Shown here one piece after another: positions 1 to 7,366 of a stretch of 27,542 nucleotides of DNA. Origin of the DNA: an uncultured Clostridia bacterium (GTDB lineage Bacteria; Bacillota; Clostridia; UBA1381); contig CAKSDE010000024.1 of NCBI GenBank assembly GCA_934444735.1, forward strand, positions 1 through 27,542. The letters are read 5' to 3'. The first letter of the stretch is position 1, and each line of letters starts with the position of its first letter. Below the pieces are notes generated by a model. The model had not been told where the DNA came from, searched no databases, and saw only the letters and a program-made list of their open reading frames with translations. The position numbers were made by a program, and so were the translations under genes.

Positions 1-76
1 TGGCAGGGGTACAAGGACTCGAACCTTGGGCACGCGGTTTTGGAGACCGCTGCTCTACCAACTGAGCTACACCCCT
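1..76 (-). tRNA. tRNA-Trp (anticodon CCA)
   Basis: Read on the minus strand, this folds as a complete tRNA cloverleaf. The 7-bp acceptor stem closes with one G-T wobble, the D-arm has the usual AGCTC...GAGC arms, and the TTCGAGT T-loop is intact. The anticodon loop reads CTCCAAA, giving anticodon CCA for tryptophan. The 3' CCA is encoded at the window edge. The gene has its own promoter 18 bp upstream and no visible partner genes. Confidence 0.97.
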
Positions 77-93
77 AAACAAATTACTAAAAT

Positions 94-122
94 AGTTTAA
101 CACATTTTTTGGTATTTGTCAA
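94..122 (-). promoter_or_regulatory. Promoter of tRNA-Trp
   Basis: Minus-strand TTGACA (117-122) and TAAACT (94-99) are separated by exactly 17 bp, a near-consensus sigma-A promoter. Transcription would start about 10 bp before the mature tRNA 5' end, as expected for a single tRNA transcript. Confidence 0.85.
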
Positions 123-160
123 TACATTTTTTTTGTTTTTTGGAAATTATTTTGGAAATA

Positions 161-189
161 TAAAAAGACGGCTCATTTGAGCCGTCTTT
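161..189 (-). terminator. Intrinsic terminator, minus strand
   Basis: A perfect 11-bp stem (164-174 with 179-189) with a 4-nt loop is followed on the minus strand by a run of T. On the plus strand no T run follows. It lies upstream of the tRNA promoter, so it would stop minus-strand transcripts arriving from the right. I found no minus-strand gene that would need it, so it may insulate the tRNA or be left over from a rearrangement. Confidence 0.7.
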
Positions 190-374
190 CGCTATTACCG
201 AATTAGTCGCAAGGCAGTTTTTTTGCTTATGCTTTCTTTACTTTTTAATAATGGCAAATTACAAAAAATATTTTGTCTGTTTATAAAGCTGACTATGTTT
301 CACTTTTTACCTGTCAATTGACATTGTGCATAAATTTACAAATTTTTTTGGTATAAAATTTTTCGTAAAAACAC
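190..374. other. AT-rich intergenic stretch, nothing recognised
   Basis: About 185 bp of AT-rich sequence lie between the hairpin and the nrdD promoter. A TTGACA hexamer at 318-323 has no good -10 partner at 16-18 bp. I see no coding potential on either strand and no recognisable RNA. Confidence 0.5.
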
Positions 375-403
375 TTGTAATCTGTAAAAGTATAATGTAT
401 AAT
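375..403 (+). promoter_or_regulatory. Probable nrdDG-dut promoter
   Basis: TTGTAA (375-380) and a perfect TATAAT (398-403) are 17 bp apart. Transcription would begin near 410, leaving a leader of about 147 nt that carries both NrdR-type boxes. A second, weaker possibility is a promoter whose -35 overlaps the first box (TTGTGT at 449-454), but no clean -10 follows it. Confidence 0.7.
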
Positions 404-433
404 ATATGGTATACATATAATGAATGGCTCATT

Positions 434-459
434 CAAACACACAATATATTGTGTGTTTG
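434..459. promoter_or_regulatory. NrdR box (perfect palindrome)
   Basis: Positions 434-459 form a perfect 26-bp palindrome. Its core at 439-454, ACACAATATATTGTGT, matches the known NrdR-box consensus at every position. NrdR is the Zn/ATP-cone repressor of ribonucleotide reductase genes. The site lies just downstream of the predicted transcription start of the nrdD operon, where bound NrdR would block initiation or early elongation. The nrdR gene itself is not in the window. Confidence 0.9.
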
Positions 460-501
460 GGTTTTAAATGTCCTATTAAAGCGCAAAGAAACGTTGTTGT
501 A

Positions 502-517
502 TAAACATATATTGTGT
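502..517. promoter_or_regulatory. Second, degenerate NrdR box
   Basis: The right half (ATATTGTGT) matches the NrdR box perfectly, while the left half is degraded; 12 of 16 positions agree with the upstream box. Its centre is 63 bp from that of the first box, about six helical turns, so both would face the same side of the DNA. NrdR boxes normally occur in pairs, usually about three turns apart. Confidence 0.65.
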
Positions 518-556
518 TTTTTTAGAAAACGAAAACAGGAAAGGAAGAGGTTTAAA

Positions 557-2677
557 ATGATTTATATTATAAAAAAGGACGGAACAAAAGAAGAATATAA
601 CGTACAAAAGGTAATTACTGCCGTGAAAAAATCGGCGTTTCGTGCGCTGATTACATTTACAGACGAAGAATTGCAGAAGATCTGCGTGTTTGTTGACAGC
701 CGTGTGCTTAATTTGGCAAAGGACGAAATACAGATCTCGGAAATGCACAATATCGTTGAGGGGGCACTCGATATGGTTAATCCGGTGGTTGCAAAGAGCT
801 ATCGCGATTATCGCAACTACAAGCAGGATTTTGTGCATATGCTTGATGAGGTTTATCAGAAAAGCCAGGCAATCATGTATATCGGCGATAAGGAAAACTC
901 AAATTCCGACTCGGCGCTTGTTTCAACAAAGCGCTCTTTGATATTCAATCAGCTCAATAAAGAGCTATATCAGAAGTTTTTCATGACGGTTGAAGAGCTT
1001 CAGGCTTGCCGCGAGGGATATATTTATGTGCATGATATGTCGGCAAGGCGCGATACGATGAATTGCTGTCTTTTTGACGTTCAGACAGTTCTCACCGGCG
1101 GATTTGAAATGGGTAATCTGTGGTACAATGAGCCGAAAACCTTAGACGTTGCGTTTGACGTTATCGGGGATATTGTGCTTTCTGCGGCGAGCCAGCAGTA
1201 CGGCGGATTTACCGTCCCGGAGGTTGACAAAATCCTTGCGCCTTATGCTGAAAAGAGCTATAAAATGCAGTATGATAAATATAAGGAACTCGGTCTTTCG
1301 GACGAACGTGCCGAGGAAGAAGCTATGAAAGACGTACAGCTCGATTTCAAGCAGGGCTTCCAGGGCTGGGAATACAAATTCAATACGGTTGCATCAAGCC
1401 GCGGTGATTACCCGTTTATAACGGTTACGGCAGGTTTGGGCACAAGCCGATTTGAGAAGATGGCGACTATTACCATGCTTAACGTGCGCCGCGGCGGTCA
1501 GGGTAAAAAATGGTGCAAAAAACCTGTTTTATTCCCTAAGATTGTATTTTTATATGATGAAGAACTGCACGGTGAGGGTGGAGTTTTAGAGGACGTTTTC
1601 GAGGCAGGTGTTGAGTGTTCGAGAAAGACCATGTACCCCGATTGGCTCTCATTAACAGGCGACGGATATGTTGCAGGTATATATAAGAAATACAAAAAGG
1701 TTATATCGCCGATGGGATGCCGTGCATTTTTGTCACCGTGGTATGAACGCGGCGGAATAAAGCCCGCCGATGATAAAGATGAGCCGATTTTTGTCGGCAG
1801 GTTCAACATCGGCGCGGTAAGTCTGCATCTTCCGATGATTTACGCAAAGGCGCAAAAGGAGAGCAAGGACTTTTACGAGGTTTTGGACTATTATTTACAG
1901 CTTATAAGAAATCTTCACCTGCGCACGTATGATTATCTCGGAGAGATGCGTGCGTCAACCAATCCGCTTGCGTATTGTGAGGGAGGATTCTACGGCGGTC
2001 ATTTGGGAATACACGATAAAATCAAGCCGCTTTTGAAGTCGGCGACAGCATCGTTCGGTATAACGGCTTTAAATGAGCTACAGGAGCTCCACAACAAAAA
2101 ATCGCTTGTTGAGGACGGCGAATTTGCGCTCAAAGTTATGGAATATATAAATAAAAAGCTTGATGAATTTAAGGCAGAGGACGGCGTACTTTATGCGATG
2201 TACGGAACGCCTGCCGAGAATCTGTGCGGCTTGCAGGTTCAGCAGTTCCGCAAAAAATACGGAATAATTGAAAATGTGTCGGACAGAGAATATGTTTCGA
2301 ACAGTTTCCATTGTCATGTATCGGAGGATATTACTCCTATAATGAAACAGGATTTGGAAAACAGATTTTGGAATCTTATGAACGGCGGAAAGATTCAATA
2401 TGTAAAATATCCGATAGATTATAACATAGAGGCGGTAAAGACGCTTATTCGCCGTGCGATGAATATGGGATTTTATGAGGGAGTAAACCTGTCTTTGGCA
2501 TATTGCGACGATTGCGGACATCAGGAGCTTGAAATGGACGTATGCCCGAAATGCGGCAGCCGTAATCTTACCAAGATAGACCGCATGAACGGCTATCTCT
2601 CATATTCGAGGGTTAAGGGGGACACTCGCTTAAATGACGCGAAAATGGCAGAAATAAAGGATAGGAGAAGTATGTAA
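557..2677 (+). CDS. nrdD: Anaerobic ribonucleoside-triphosphate reductase (class III, large subunit)
   Basis: It reduces ribonucleoside triphosphates to deoxyribonucleoside triphosphates in the absence of oxygen, using a glycyl radical made by NrdG. The frame is open upstream, but I chose this ATG because an AGGAAAGGAAGAGG ribosome binding site precedes it and the protein then begins with the ATP-cone (MIYIIKKDGTK). The product is 706 aa, normal for the family. Residues 1 to about 90 form the ATP-cone allosteric domain and the rest is the reductase barrel. Near the C-terminus four cysteines (650, 653, 663, 666) form the structural zinc site. The glycyl radical site is Gly679 in RMNGYL. It is the first gene of nrdD-nrdG-dut and is very probably repressed by NrdR through the boxes upstream. 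Confidence 0.96.
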   Translation: MIYIIKKDGTKEEYNVQKVITAVKKSAFRALITFTDEELQKICVFVDSRVLNLAKDEIQISEMHNIVEGALDMVNPVVAKSYRDYRNYKQDFVHMLDEVYQKSQAIMYIGDKENSNSDSALVSTKRSLIFNQLNKELYQKFFMTVEELQACREGYIYVHDMSARRDTMNCCLFDVQTVLTGGFEMGNLWYNEPKTLDVAFDVIGDIVLSAASQQYGGFTVPEVDKILAPYAEKSYKMQYDKYKELGLSDERAEEEAMKDVQLDFKQGFQGWEYKFNTVASSRGDYPFITVTAGLGTSRFEKMATITMLNVRRGGQGKKWCKKPVLFPKIVFLYDEELHGEGGVLEDVFEAGVECSRKTMYPDWLSLTGDGYVAGIYKKYKKVISPMGCRAFLSPWYERGGIKPADDKDEPIFVGRFNIGAVSLHLPMIYAKAQKESKDFYEVLDYYLQLIRNLHLRTYDYLGEMRASTNPLAYCEGGFYGGHLGIHDKIKPLLKSATASFGITALNELQELHNKKSLVEDGEFALKVMEYINKKLDEFKAEDGVLYAMYGTPAENLCGLQVQQFRKKYGIIENVSDREYVSNSFHCHVSEDITPIMKQDLENRFWNLMNGGKIQYVKYPIDYNIEAVKTLIRRAMNMGFYEGVNLSLAYCDDCGHQELEMDVCPKCGSRNLTKIDRMNGYLSYSRVKGDTRLNDAKMAEIKDRRSM

Positions 2678-3177
2678 TGCGCTATCACAATATAACAAAA
2701 GACGATATGCTAAACGGTGACGGACTGCGCGTTGTTTTGTGGGTTGCCGGCTGTGATCATAAATGCAAAAACTGTCATAACCCGATAACGTGGGACATAA
2801 ACGGCGGTATAGAATTTGACGATGATGCAAAAGCGGAGATATTTTCCTGTCTTGCAAAGCCGTATATTTCGGGGATAACATTCAGCGGCGGAGATCCGCT
2901 GCATCCGCAGAACCGTTCGGGTGTTGCCGAGCTTATAAAAGAAATAAAAACGCGTTTTCCCCAAAAAACAATCTGGCTCTATACCGGCTTTTTGTGGGAA
3001 GAAATAAAAGATGAGCCGTACATAAAGGATATTGACGTTTTGGTGGACGGAGAGTTTGTCGAAGAGCTTAAAGACGTAAAGCTTTTTTGGAAAGGAAGCT
3101 CAAATCAGCGTGTGATTGACGTTAAAAAGACCCTTGAAGAGGGAAAAGTGGTTCTTCACGGAAAGGAGAGGGAATAA
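2677..3177 (+). CDS. nrdG: Anaerobic ribonucleotide reductase activating protein (radical SAM)
   Basis: This is the activase of NrdD. It cleaves S-adenosylmethionine with a 4Fe-4S cluster and abstracts hydrogen from the NrdD glycine. The cluster motif C-X3-C-X2-C is at Cys26, Cys30 and Cys33. The GGD-P element (SGGDPL), which contacts SAM in this family, follows at about residue 70. The length of 166 aa is normal. The start ATG shares one base with the nrdD stop codon (TAATG), so the two are translationally coupled, as expected for a protein pair that works in fixed partnership. Confidence 0.95.
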   Translation: MRYHNITKDDMLNGDGLRVVLWVAGCDHKCKNCHNPITWDINGGIEFDDDAKAEIFSCLAKPYISGITFSGGDPLHPQNRSGVAELIKEIKTRFPQKTIWLYTGFLWEEIKDEPYIKDIDVLVDGEFVEELKDVKLFWKGSSNQRVIDVKKTLEEGKVVLHGKERE

Positions 3178-3678
3178 ATGAAGAGAATTGCAAAATTTGA
3201 GAAAGTGTCCGAAAAACAGTTTAAAGACGGATTTCTCGATTGTTTCGGACAAAATGTACAGAAAGAGTATGAGGAGATAAAGTTACCGCGCCGGGCAACC
3301 TCGGGATCGGCAGGATATGATTTTTATTCGCCGATTGATTTTTCGCTTGCACCGGGCGAGAACATAAAAATCCCGACAGGGGTACGTGTGCGCATTGACG
3401 ACGGCTGGGTGCTGAAAATCTACCCGAGAAGCGGTCTGGGATTCAAATTCCGCTTACAGCTTAATAACACGGTCGGCATTATTGACAGTGATTACTACAA
3501 TTCGGACAATGAGGGGCATATCTTTATAAAGATCACAAACGATTCAAAAGAGGGAAAAACCGTTGCCGTAAAAAAAGGTGAGGGATTTGCGCAAGGTATA
3601 TTTGTCGAATACGGTATAACGGAAGATGATGACGTGACAGATGTAAGAAACGGCGGTTTTGGGAGCACGACGAAATAA
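3178..3678 (+). CDS. dut: dUTP diphosphatase (trimeric dUTPase family)
   Basis: It hydrolyses dUTP to dUMP and pyrophosphate, keeping uracil out of DNA and feeding dTMP synthesis. All five dUTPase motifs are visible: SAGYDF (44-49), PRSGLG (83-88), GIIDSDYYN with the catalytic Asp at 103, a motif 4 near 133-142 (KGEGFAQGIF, more divergent than the usual GDRIAQ form), and the C-terminal glycine-rich arm RNGGFGSTTK (157-166). About 35 extra residues precede motif 1. The ATG follows the nrdG stop codon directly, so dut is in the same operon. This links dNTP production with removal of the toxic dUTP by-product. A dCTP deaminase is less likely because the motif 3 and C-terminal arm are dUTPase-like. 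Confidence 0.9.
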   Translation: MKRIAKFEKVSEKQFKDGFLDCFGQNVQKEYEEIKLPRRATSGSAGYDFYSPIDFSLAPGENIKIPTGVRVRIDDGWVLKIYPRSGLGFKFRLQLNNTVGIIDSDYYNSDNEGHIFIKITNDSKEGKTVAVKKGEGFAQGIFVEYGITEDDDVTDVRNGGFGSTTK

Positions 3679-3679
3679 A

Positions 3680-3717
3680 AAAATCTTATGCGAATACTTC
3701 GCATAAGATTTTTTTTA
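3680..3717 (+). terminator. Terminator of nrdD-nrdG-dut
   Basis: A 13-bp perfect stem (AATCTTATGCGAA and its complement) with a 3-nt loop is followed by a run of eight or more T. The arms continue into A and T runs, so it could also work on the minus strand. It lies just after the dut stop codon. Confidence 0.92.
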
Positions 3718-3724
3718 TATTTTA

Positions 3725-3753
3725 TTGCAAAATTTCGGAATAAGTGGTATAAT
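3725..3753 (+). promoter_or_regulatory. Promoter of the pgeF operon
   Basis: TTGCAA (3725-3730) and a perfect TATAAT (3748-3753) are 17 bp apart. The predicted start is near 3760, inside the left target-site duplication of the MITE. Without the inserted element the leader would be only about 25 nt long and run straight into the pgeF ribosome binding site. Confidence 0.8.
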
Positions 3754-3757
3754 AAAC

Positions 3758-3770
3758 AGAAGATATTATT
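3758..3770 (+). repeat. Left 13-bp target-site duplication of the MITE
   Basis: AGAAGATATTATT is repeated exactly at 4068-4080, immediately outside the two ends of the inserted element. This marks the insertion site. Confidence 0.9.
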
Positions 3771-4067
3771 AGGGGGATGTTAAAAAACTCCGGAACGCAA
3801 GAAAAGAAGAAAAAAGTAAATGTTACAGGATATAAATATTGTAGTTCGATTTGGCTAAGGCAGAAAAATCAAAAATATGATTTTTCGTAAAATTATTTCT
3901 TTTCTTGCTATCAACAAACTTTGCCCTTGACGTACCCATGTACGCCGTCGGGTATCCCAAAACTAAAGTTTTGGCTCAGTTTGTTAATTCCAAAGCTTTT
4001 TTCCTATCCCCTTCAAAAAAAATCAAAGGCTGTTTAAAAAATCAATCGACTTTTTAAACAGCCCCTT
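3771..4067. mobile_element. MITE-like non-autonomous element, 297 bp
   Basis: The element has imperfect terminal inverted repeats: the left end AGGGGGATGTTAAAAAACTC matches the complement of the right end at 16 of 20 positions. It is flanked by perfect 13-bp direct repeats. It holds no gene but is highly structured. A 12-bp perfect inverted repeat (3797-3808 with 3897-3908) encloses a 9-bp hairpin (3863-3871 with 3878-3886). A further stem pairs 3913-3920 with 3978-3985. The right end is a 13-bp-arm palindrome (4028-4063). On the minus strand a T-rich run follows that palindrome, so it resembles a terminator there. The duplication length falls within that reported for the IS4 family (about 10-13 bp); this parentage is inference. 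A truncated copy of the left end is found near 22.7 kb. Confidence 0.85.
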
Positions 4068-4080
4068 AGAAGATATTATT
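4068..4080 (+). repeat. Right 13-bp target-site duplication of the MITE
   Basis: This is an exact copy of the sequence at 3758-3770. The pgeF ribosome binding site (AAGGAGAG) begins three bases downstream. Confidence 0.9.
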
Positions 4081-4096
4081 TTAAGGAGAGCGGATA

Positions 4097-4885
4097 ATGT
4101 TTGAACTTCAAAAACACGGGGATTTGGAATATTATACCATAGACAGTTTTTTAAAAGATACAAAGCACTGCTTTACAACACGGCGCGGCGGTGTCAGCAA
4201 AGATGAATTTTCTTCGATGAATCTGCGGTTTAACTGCAACGATTCAAGGGAAAATGTATTAAAGAACTTTGAGATTATATGCAATGAAATCGGTATTGAT
4301 TATAAAAGACTGATTCTTTCCAAGCAAGTTCACGAAGATAAGGTTATCCCGGTAACAAGCGCCGACTGCGGCAACGGAATAGTTTATCCGAACAAGTTTG
4401 AAAGCGCCGACGCTCTGATATGCGGCGAGAGAAATGTTCCTATCGCAACATTTTTTGCCGATTGTGTACCGATATTTTTCCTCGATCCGAAAAACAAGGT
4501 TATAGCTCTTGCTCATTCGGGCTGGAAAGGGACGGTAAAAAATATTGCCGCAAAAACCGTTGAGGCTTTTGAAAAGCTCTACAATTCGCGCGCGGAGGAT
4601 ATCTTATGCGCGATAGGGCCGTCTATCGGCGTATGCTGCTTTGAGGTGGGCGATGAGGTGAGTGACGTGTTTTTCGATAAATTCGGCGATTCGGTTTTGG
4701 AAAAGCACGCAGATAGGTGGCACGTGAATCTGCAAAAAACAATCGCGCTTGAACTGAAAAATGCAGGAGCGGTGCATATAGATACTGCAAATATCTGCAC
4801 GTCATGCAACAGTGATTTGCTCTTTTCGCACAGGAAAACCAACGGACGCCGCGGCAACCTGGCGGCTATAGCCGAGTTAAAATAA
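4097..4885 (+). CDS. pgeF: PgeF/YfiH family protein (multicopper-like purine nucleoside phosphorylase / peptidoglycan editing factor)
   Basis: It belongs to the YfiH/LACC1 family. Members phosphorolyse or deaminate purine nucleosides, and some have been linked to correct peptidoglycan composition. The product is 262 aa, normal length. The family zinc ligands are present: His79 (QVH), Cys123 (FFADCVP) and His140 (LAHSGWKGT). Also seen are the N-terminal FTTRRGGVS, GPSIGVCCFEV, and the C-terminal CTSCNSDLLFSHR with TNGRRGN. It is the first gene of a long plus-strand run. Its own promoter is separated from its ribosome binding site by the inserted 297-bp element, so expression may be altered. 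The substrate cannot be told from the sequence. Confidence 0.88.
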   Translation: MFELQKHGDLEYYTIDSFLKDTKHCFTTRRGGVSKDEFSSMNLRFNCNDSRENVLKNFEIICNEIGIDYKRLILSKQVHEDKVIPVTSADCGNGIVYPNKFESADALICGERNVPIATFFADCVPIFFLDPKNKVIALAHSGWKGTVKNIAAKTVEAFEKLYNSRAEDILCAIGPSIGVCCFEVGDEVSDVFFDKFGDSVLEKHADRWHVNLQKTIALELKNAGAVHIDTANICTSCNSDLLFSHRKTNGRRGNLAAIAELK

Positions 4886-4914
4886 AAAATTGCAATTTCC
4901 GGAAGGGGAATAAG

Positions 4915-6483
4915 ATGCTTAAAAATATACGATTTATTTGTGCGTTTCTTGCCGTTTTCATGCTCTGTTCATGTTCAGCCGGCAAGAGTACGGACGATCC
5001 AAATGTCGATAAGCTCAAGGACGGTGATCTGATCGTTCGTGAAAATTCAAATGAGATCAACGTCTCGGTCAGCTTTTTCGATACGTTTAATCCGATAATG
5101 ACAAAATCTTCATCGGTGGCGGAATTTATGAAAACGATATGCGAGCCGCTTTTTGAATACGATGAGAGATATAATCCGATAGGCGTTCTTGCCGAGAGCT
5201 ATACCGTTTCCGATGACGGCTTGACGGTATCCTTCGATTTAAAGGACGCAAATTTTCATGACGGTACAAAACTTTTGCCCGAAGACGTAATCTATACCGT
5301 GAACATGATAAAAAATAACGATACCCTTTATGGGGACTGTGTAAAATATATAAAAAGCATATATTCGGACGAGGGAGGAAAGGTGTATGTTCAGCTTTCG
5401 CGCCCGATTGTGAATTTTATCGGTATGCTCTGTTTTCCTATCGTAAAAAAAGATACTCCGCAGACTGTTGATGCAAATTATATGCCGAACGGCACGGGTG
5501 CATATAAATATTACGGCAAACAGAATGCCGGAAAGGTGATATTTTCGGCAAATGCCGATTGGCACGGCGGTGAGGCGGGATTAAAAAATATTGCCGTAAA
5601 TATTTTAAAAGATGATACAACGGTCGCCCATGCATTTGATGCAGGTGAGATAGATGTGCTGGCAAGCGCCTTTGCCGCGTCTGAAAATTCAACTCCGCGC
5701 GGAGAATATACGTCAAACGAATACACTTCAAATGCGCTTACCTTTTTGGGTATAAACAACTATAACAAAAAACTGTCGGGCAAGCTGACGCGGCAGGCGA
5801 TAGAGCTTTTGTGCGACAGGAAAAAGATAATTGATGTTGAGGTATATTCAAAAGGCGTGCCGGTGCGGATTCCGATAAATCCGTCGGCGTGGTTCTTTCC
5901 CGAGATGAGCGAAAAGAGCAGTGATTACGAAACGGTTGCGTCAATTCTTGCAACAGACGGCTGGACTAAAACCGAAAACGGATATTTCCGCTCGGCGGAC
6001 GGCGCAGAGCTTACACTGAAAATTTTGGTCAATGCGGATAATCCCGAAAAGACACGTATAGCGCAGAATATCGCCGAGTCGCTGAATAATTTCGGAATAC
6101 CTGCCTCGGTTTTGCAAAAATCGTTTGACGAGTATAAATCATATATTTCATCTAAGGATTATGAGCTTTTTGTCGGAGAGGTCAATATAGATTCAAGCCT
6201 TGATCCGAGCTTTCTTACCGCGTCGTCGGGAAATTATTTCGGGTATCAGAGCGGTGATATGGAAAATGTGTTAAAAGAGATGGCAAAGACCTCGGACAGC
6301 ACAAAGATGATGGATTTATCGGCGCAGTATGCTGATATTTTTACAGATGATATGCCATTTATACCGCTCTTTTTCAGAACACAGAACGTTATATACAATA
6401 AGCACATATCCGGCATAAGTCCGCCTACATTTTACCATGTTTACCGCAATATGCAGGAATGGTATGTGTCGCAGACGAGATAG
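4915..6483 (+). CDS. ABC transporter substrate-binding lipoprotein, family 5 (oligopeptide/dipeptide type)
   Basis: This is a 522-aa extracytoplasmic solute-binding protein. A hydrophobic signal peptide ends in a lipobox L-C-S-C with Cys20 as the lipidated residue, so the mature protein would be tethered outside the membrane. The body has the family 5 pattern: an early NPIM-type segment, EPLFEYDERYNPIGVLAESYTVS, then FDLKDANFHDGTKLLPEDVIYT (quoted here in short pieces: EPLFEYDE, VLAESYTVS, FHDGTKL). Family 5 proteins bind oligopeptides, nickel, heme or sugars. No permease or ATPase gene lies nearby, so it is an orphan that must share a transporter encoded elsewhere. It follows pgeF after 29 bp with a GGAAGGGG ribosome binding site. 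Confidence 0.88.
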   Translation: MLKNIRFICAFLAVFMLCSCSAGKSTDDPNVDKLKDGDLIVRENSNEINVSVSFFDTFNPIMTKSSSVAEFMKTICEPLFEYDERYNPIGVLAESYTVSDDGLTVSFDLKDANFHDGTKLLPEDVIYTVNMIKNNDTLYGDCVKYIKSIYSDEGGKVYVQLSRPIVNFIGMLCFPIVKKDTPQTVDANYMPNGTGAYKYYGKQNAGKVIFSANADWHGGEAGLKNIAVNILKDDTTVAHAFDAGEIDVLASAFAASENSTPRGEYTSNEYTSNALTFLGINNYNKKLSGKLTRQAIELLCDRKKIIDVEVYSKGVPVRIPINPSAWFFPEMSEKSSDYETVASILATDGWTKTENGYFRSADGAELTLKILVNADNPEKTRIAQNIAESLNNFGIPASVLQKSFDEYKSYISSKDYELFVGEVNIDSSLDPSFLTASSGNYFGYQSGDMENVLKEMAKTSDSTKMMDLSAQYADIFTDDMPFIPLFFRTQNVIYNKHISGISPPTFYHVYRNMQEWYVSQTR

Positions 6484-6506
6484 AAAACGGAAAGGAGTGA
6501 GATTAA

Positions 6507-7364
6507 GTGGAATCGGACGATATTGTTTCACGAATAAAGGAGAAAACAGACGGATTCAGCAAGCGTCAGAGGCTGATTGCCGAATATATCCTGAATAATT
6601 TCGATAAAGCGGCATTTATGACTGCGGCGAGTTTGGGAAAGGCTGTGGGAGTGAGCGAGTCCACTGTGGTACGTTTTGCTTTTGAGCTGGATTTTGACGG
6701 TTATCAGAAATTTCAGAAGGCACTCAAGGATTTTACCATAGAAAAATCCACCGCGATTCAGCGTATGGAGATTGCCTCAAGAAGAATCGATGAGGACAAC
6801 GTTTTAAACAGCGTCCTAAAATCCGATATTGCAAACATTCTGCAAACTATGGAGGAAATCGACAAGGATCAGTTTGAGATGGCGGTGGACGCTGTGCTTT
6901 TGGCAAAAAACATATATATACTCGGAGTGAGGAGTTCCTCCGCGCTTGCCGCATTTGCCGGATTTTACTTTAATTTTCTGTTTGAAAATTCGCACGTTGT
7001 GCGTTCAAATTCCGCTGCGGATATTTTGGAACAGCTTTTGCACGTCAAAAAGGGTGATGTCGTAATAGGCATGAGCTTTCCGAGATACTCGAAAAATACG
7101 AAAAATGCGCTGGAGTATGCGTCTAAAAAGGGTGCAACGGTTATATGTATAACCGATAATATAAATTCTCCGGTCGTGAAATGCTCCGATTATTGCCTTA
7201 CCGCCAGAAGTGATATGGAATCCTTTGCAGATTCTTTTGCGGCGCCTATGAGCGTGATTAACGCGTTTATCGTGGCTTTGAGCATGAGAAAAAAGGACGA
7301 GGTGAAAGAAGTATTTGAGCGCCTTGAAAATATGTGGGACGAATATGAGGTTTACAATAAATAG
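6507..7364 (+). CDS. MurR/RpiR family transcriptional regulator (HTH + SIS)
   Basis: This is a 285-aa cytoplasmic regulator. Residues 1 to about 77 are the RpiR-type helix-turn-helix, with SKRQRLIAEYIL, a serine-rich VGVSESTVVRF recognition helix and GFDGYQKFQ-like text (here DFDGYQKFQK). A SIS phosphosugar-binding domain follows at about 110-250, with the ILGVRSSSALA loop and GDVVIGMSFPRYSK. Family members usually sense phosphosugars and control sugar or cell-wall recycling genes. I chose the GTG start because AAAGGAGTGA precedes it at good spacing and no in-frame ATG fits the conserved N-terminus. No sugar genes adjoin it, so its regulon is unknown; it could control the upstream lipoprotein. 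Confidence 0.9.
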   Translation: MESDDIVSRIKEKTDGFSKRQRLIAEYILNNFDKAAFMTAASLGKAVGVSESTVVRFAFELDFDGYQKFQKALKDFTIEKSTAIQRMEIASRRIDEDNVLNSVLKSDIANILQTMEEIDKDQFEMAVDAVLLAKNIYILGVRSSSALAAFAGFYFNFLFENSHVVRSNSAADILEQLLHVKKGDVVIGMSFPRYSKNTKNALEYASKKGATVICITDNINSPVVKCSDYCLTARSDMESFADSFAAPMSVINAFIVALSMRKKDEVKEVFERLENMWDEYEVYNK

Positions 7365-7366
7365 TT

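Noticed and set aside
318..346. TTGACA at 318 as the nrdD promoter -35
   Set aside because: At 16-18 bp downstream there is only AATTTT, with no acceptable -10 hexamer.
326..556. A 77-residue N-terminal extension of NrdD in the same frame
   Set aside because: It covers the promoter and NrdR boxes, its codon use is not gene-like, and a good ribosome binding site and the conserved ATP-cone start lie at 557.
2078..2521. Long antisense frames within nrdD and other genes
   Set aside because: They lie opposite well-conserved genes, lack ribosome binding sites and family matches, and follow from codon bias on the coding strand.
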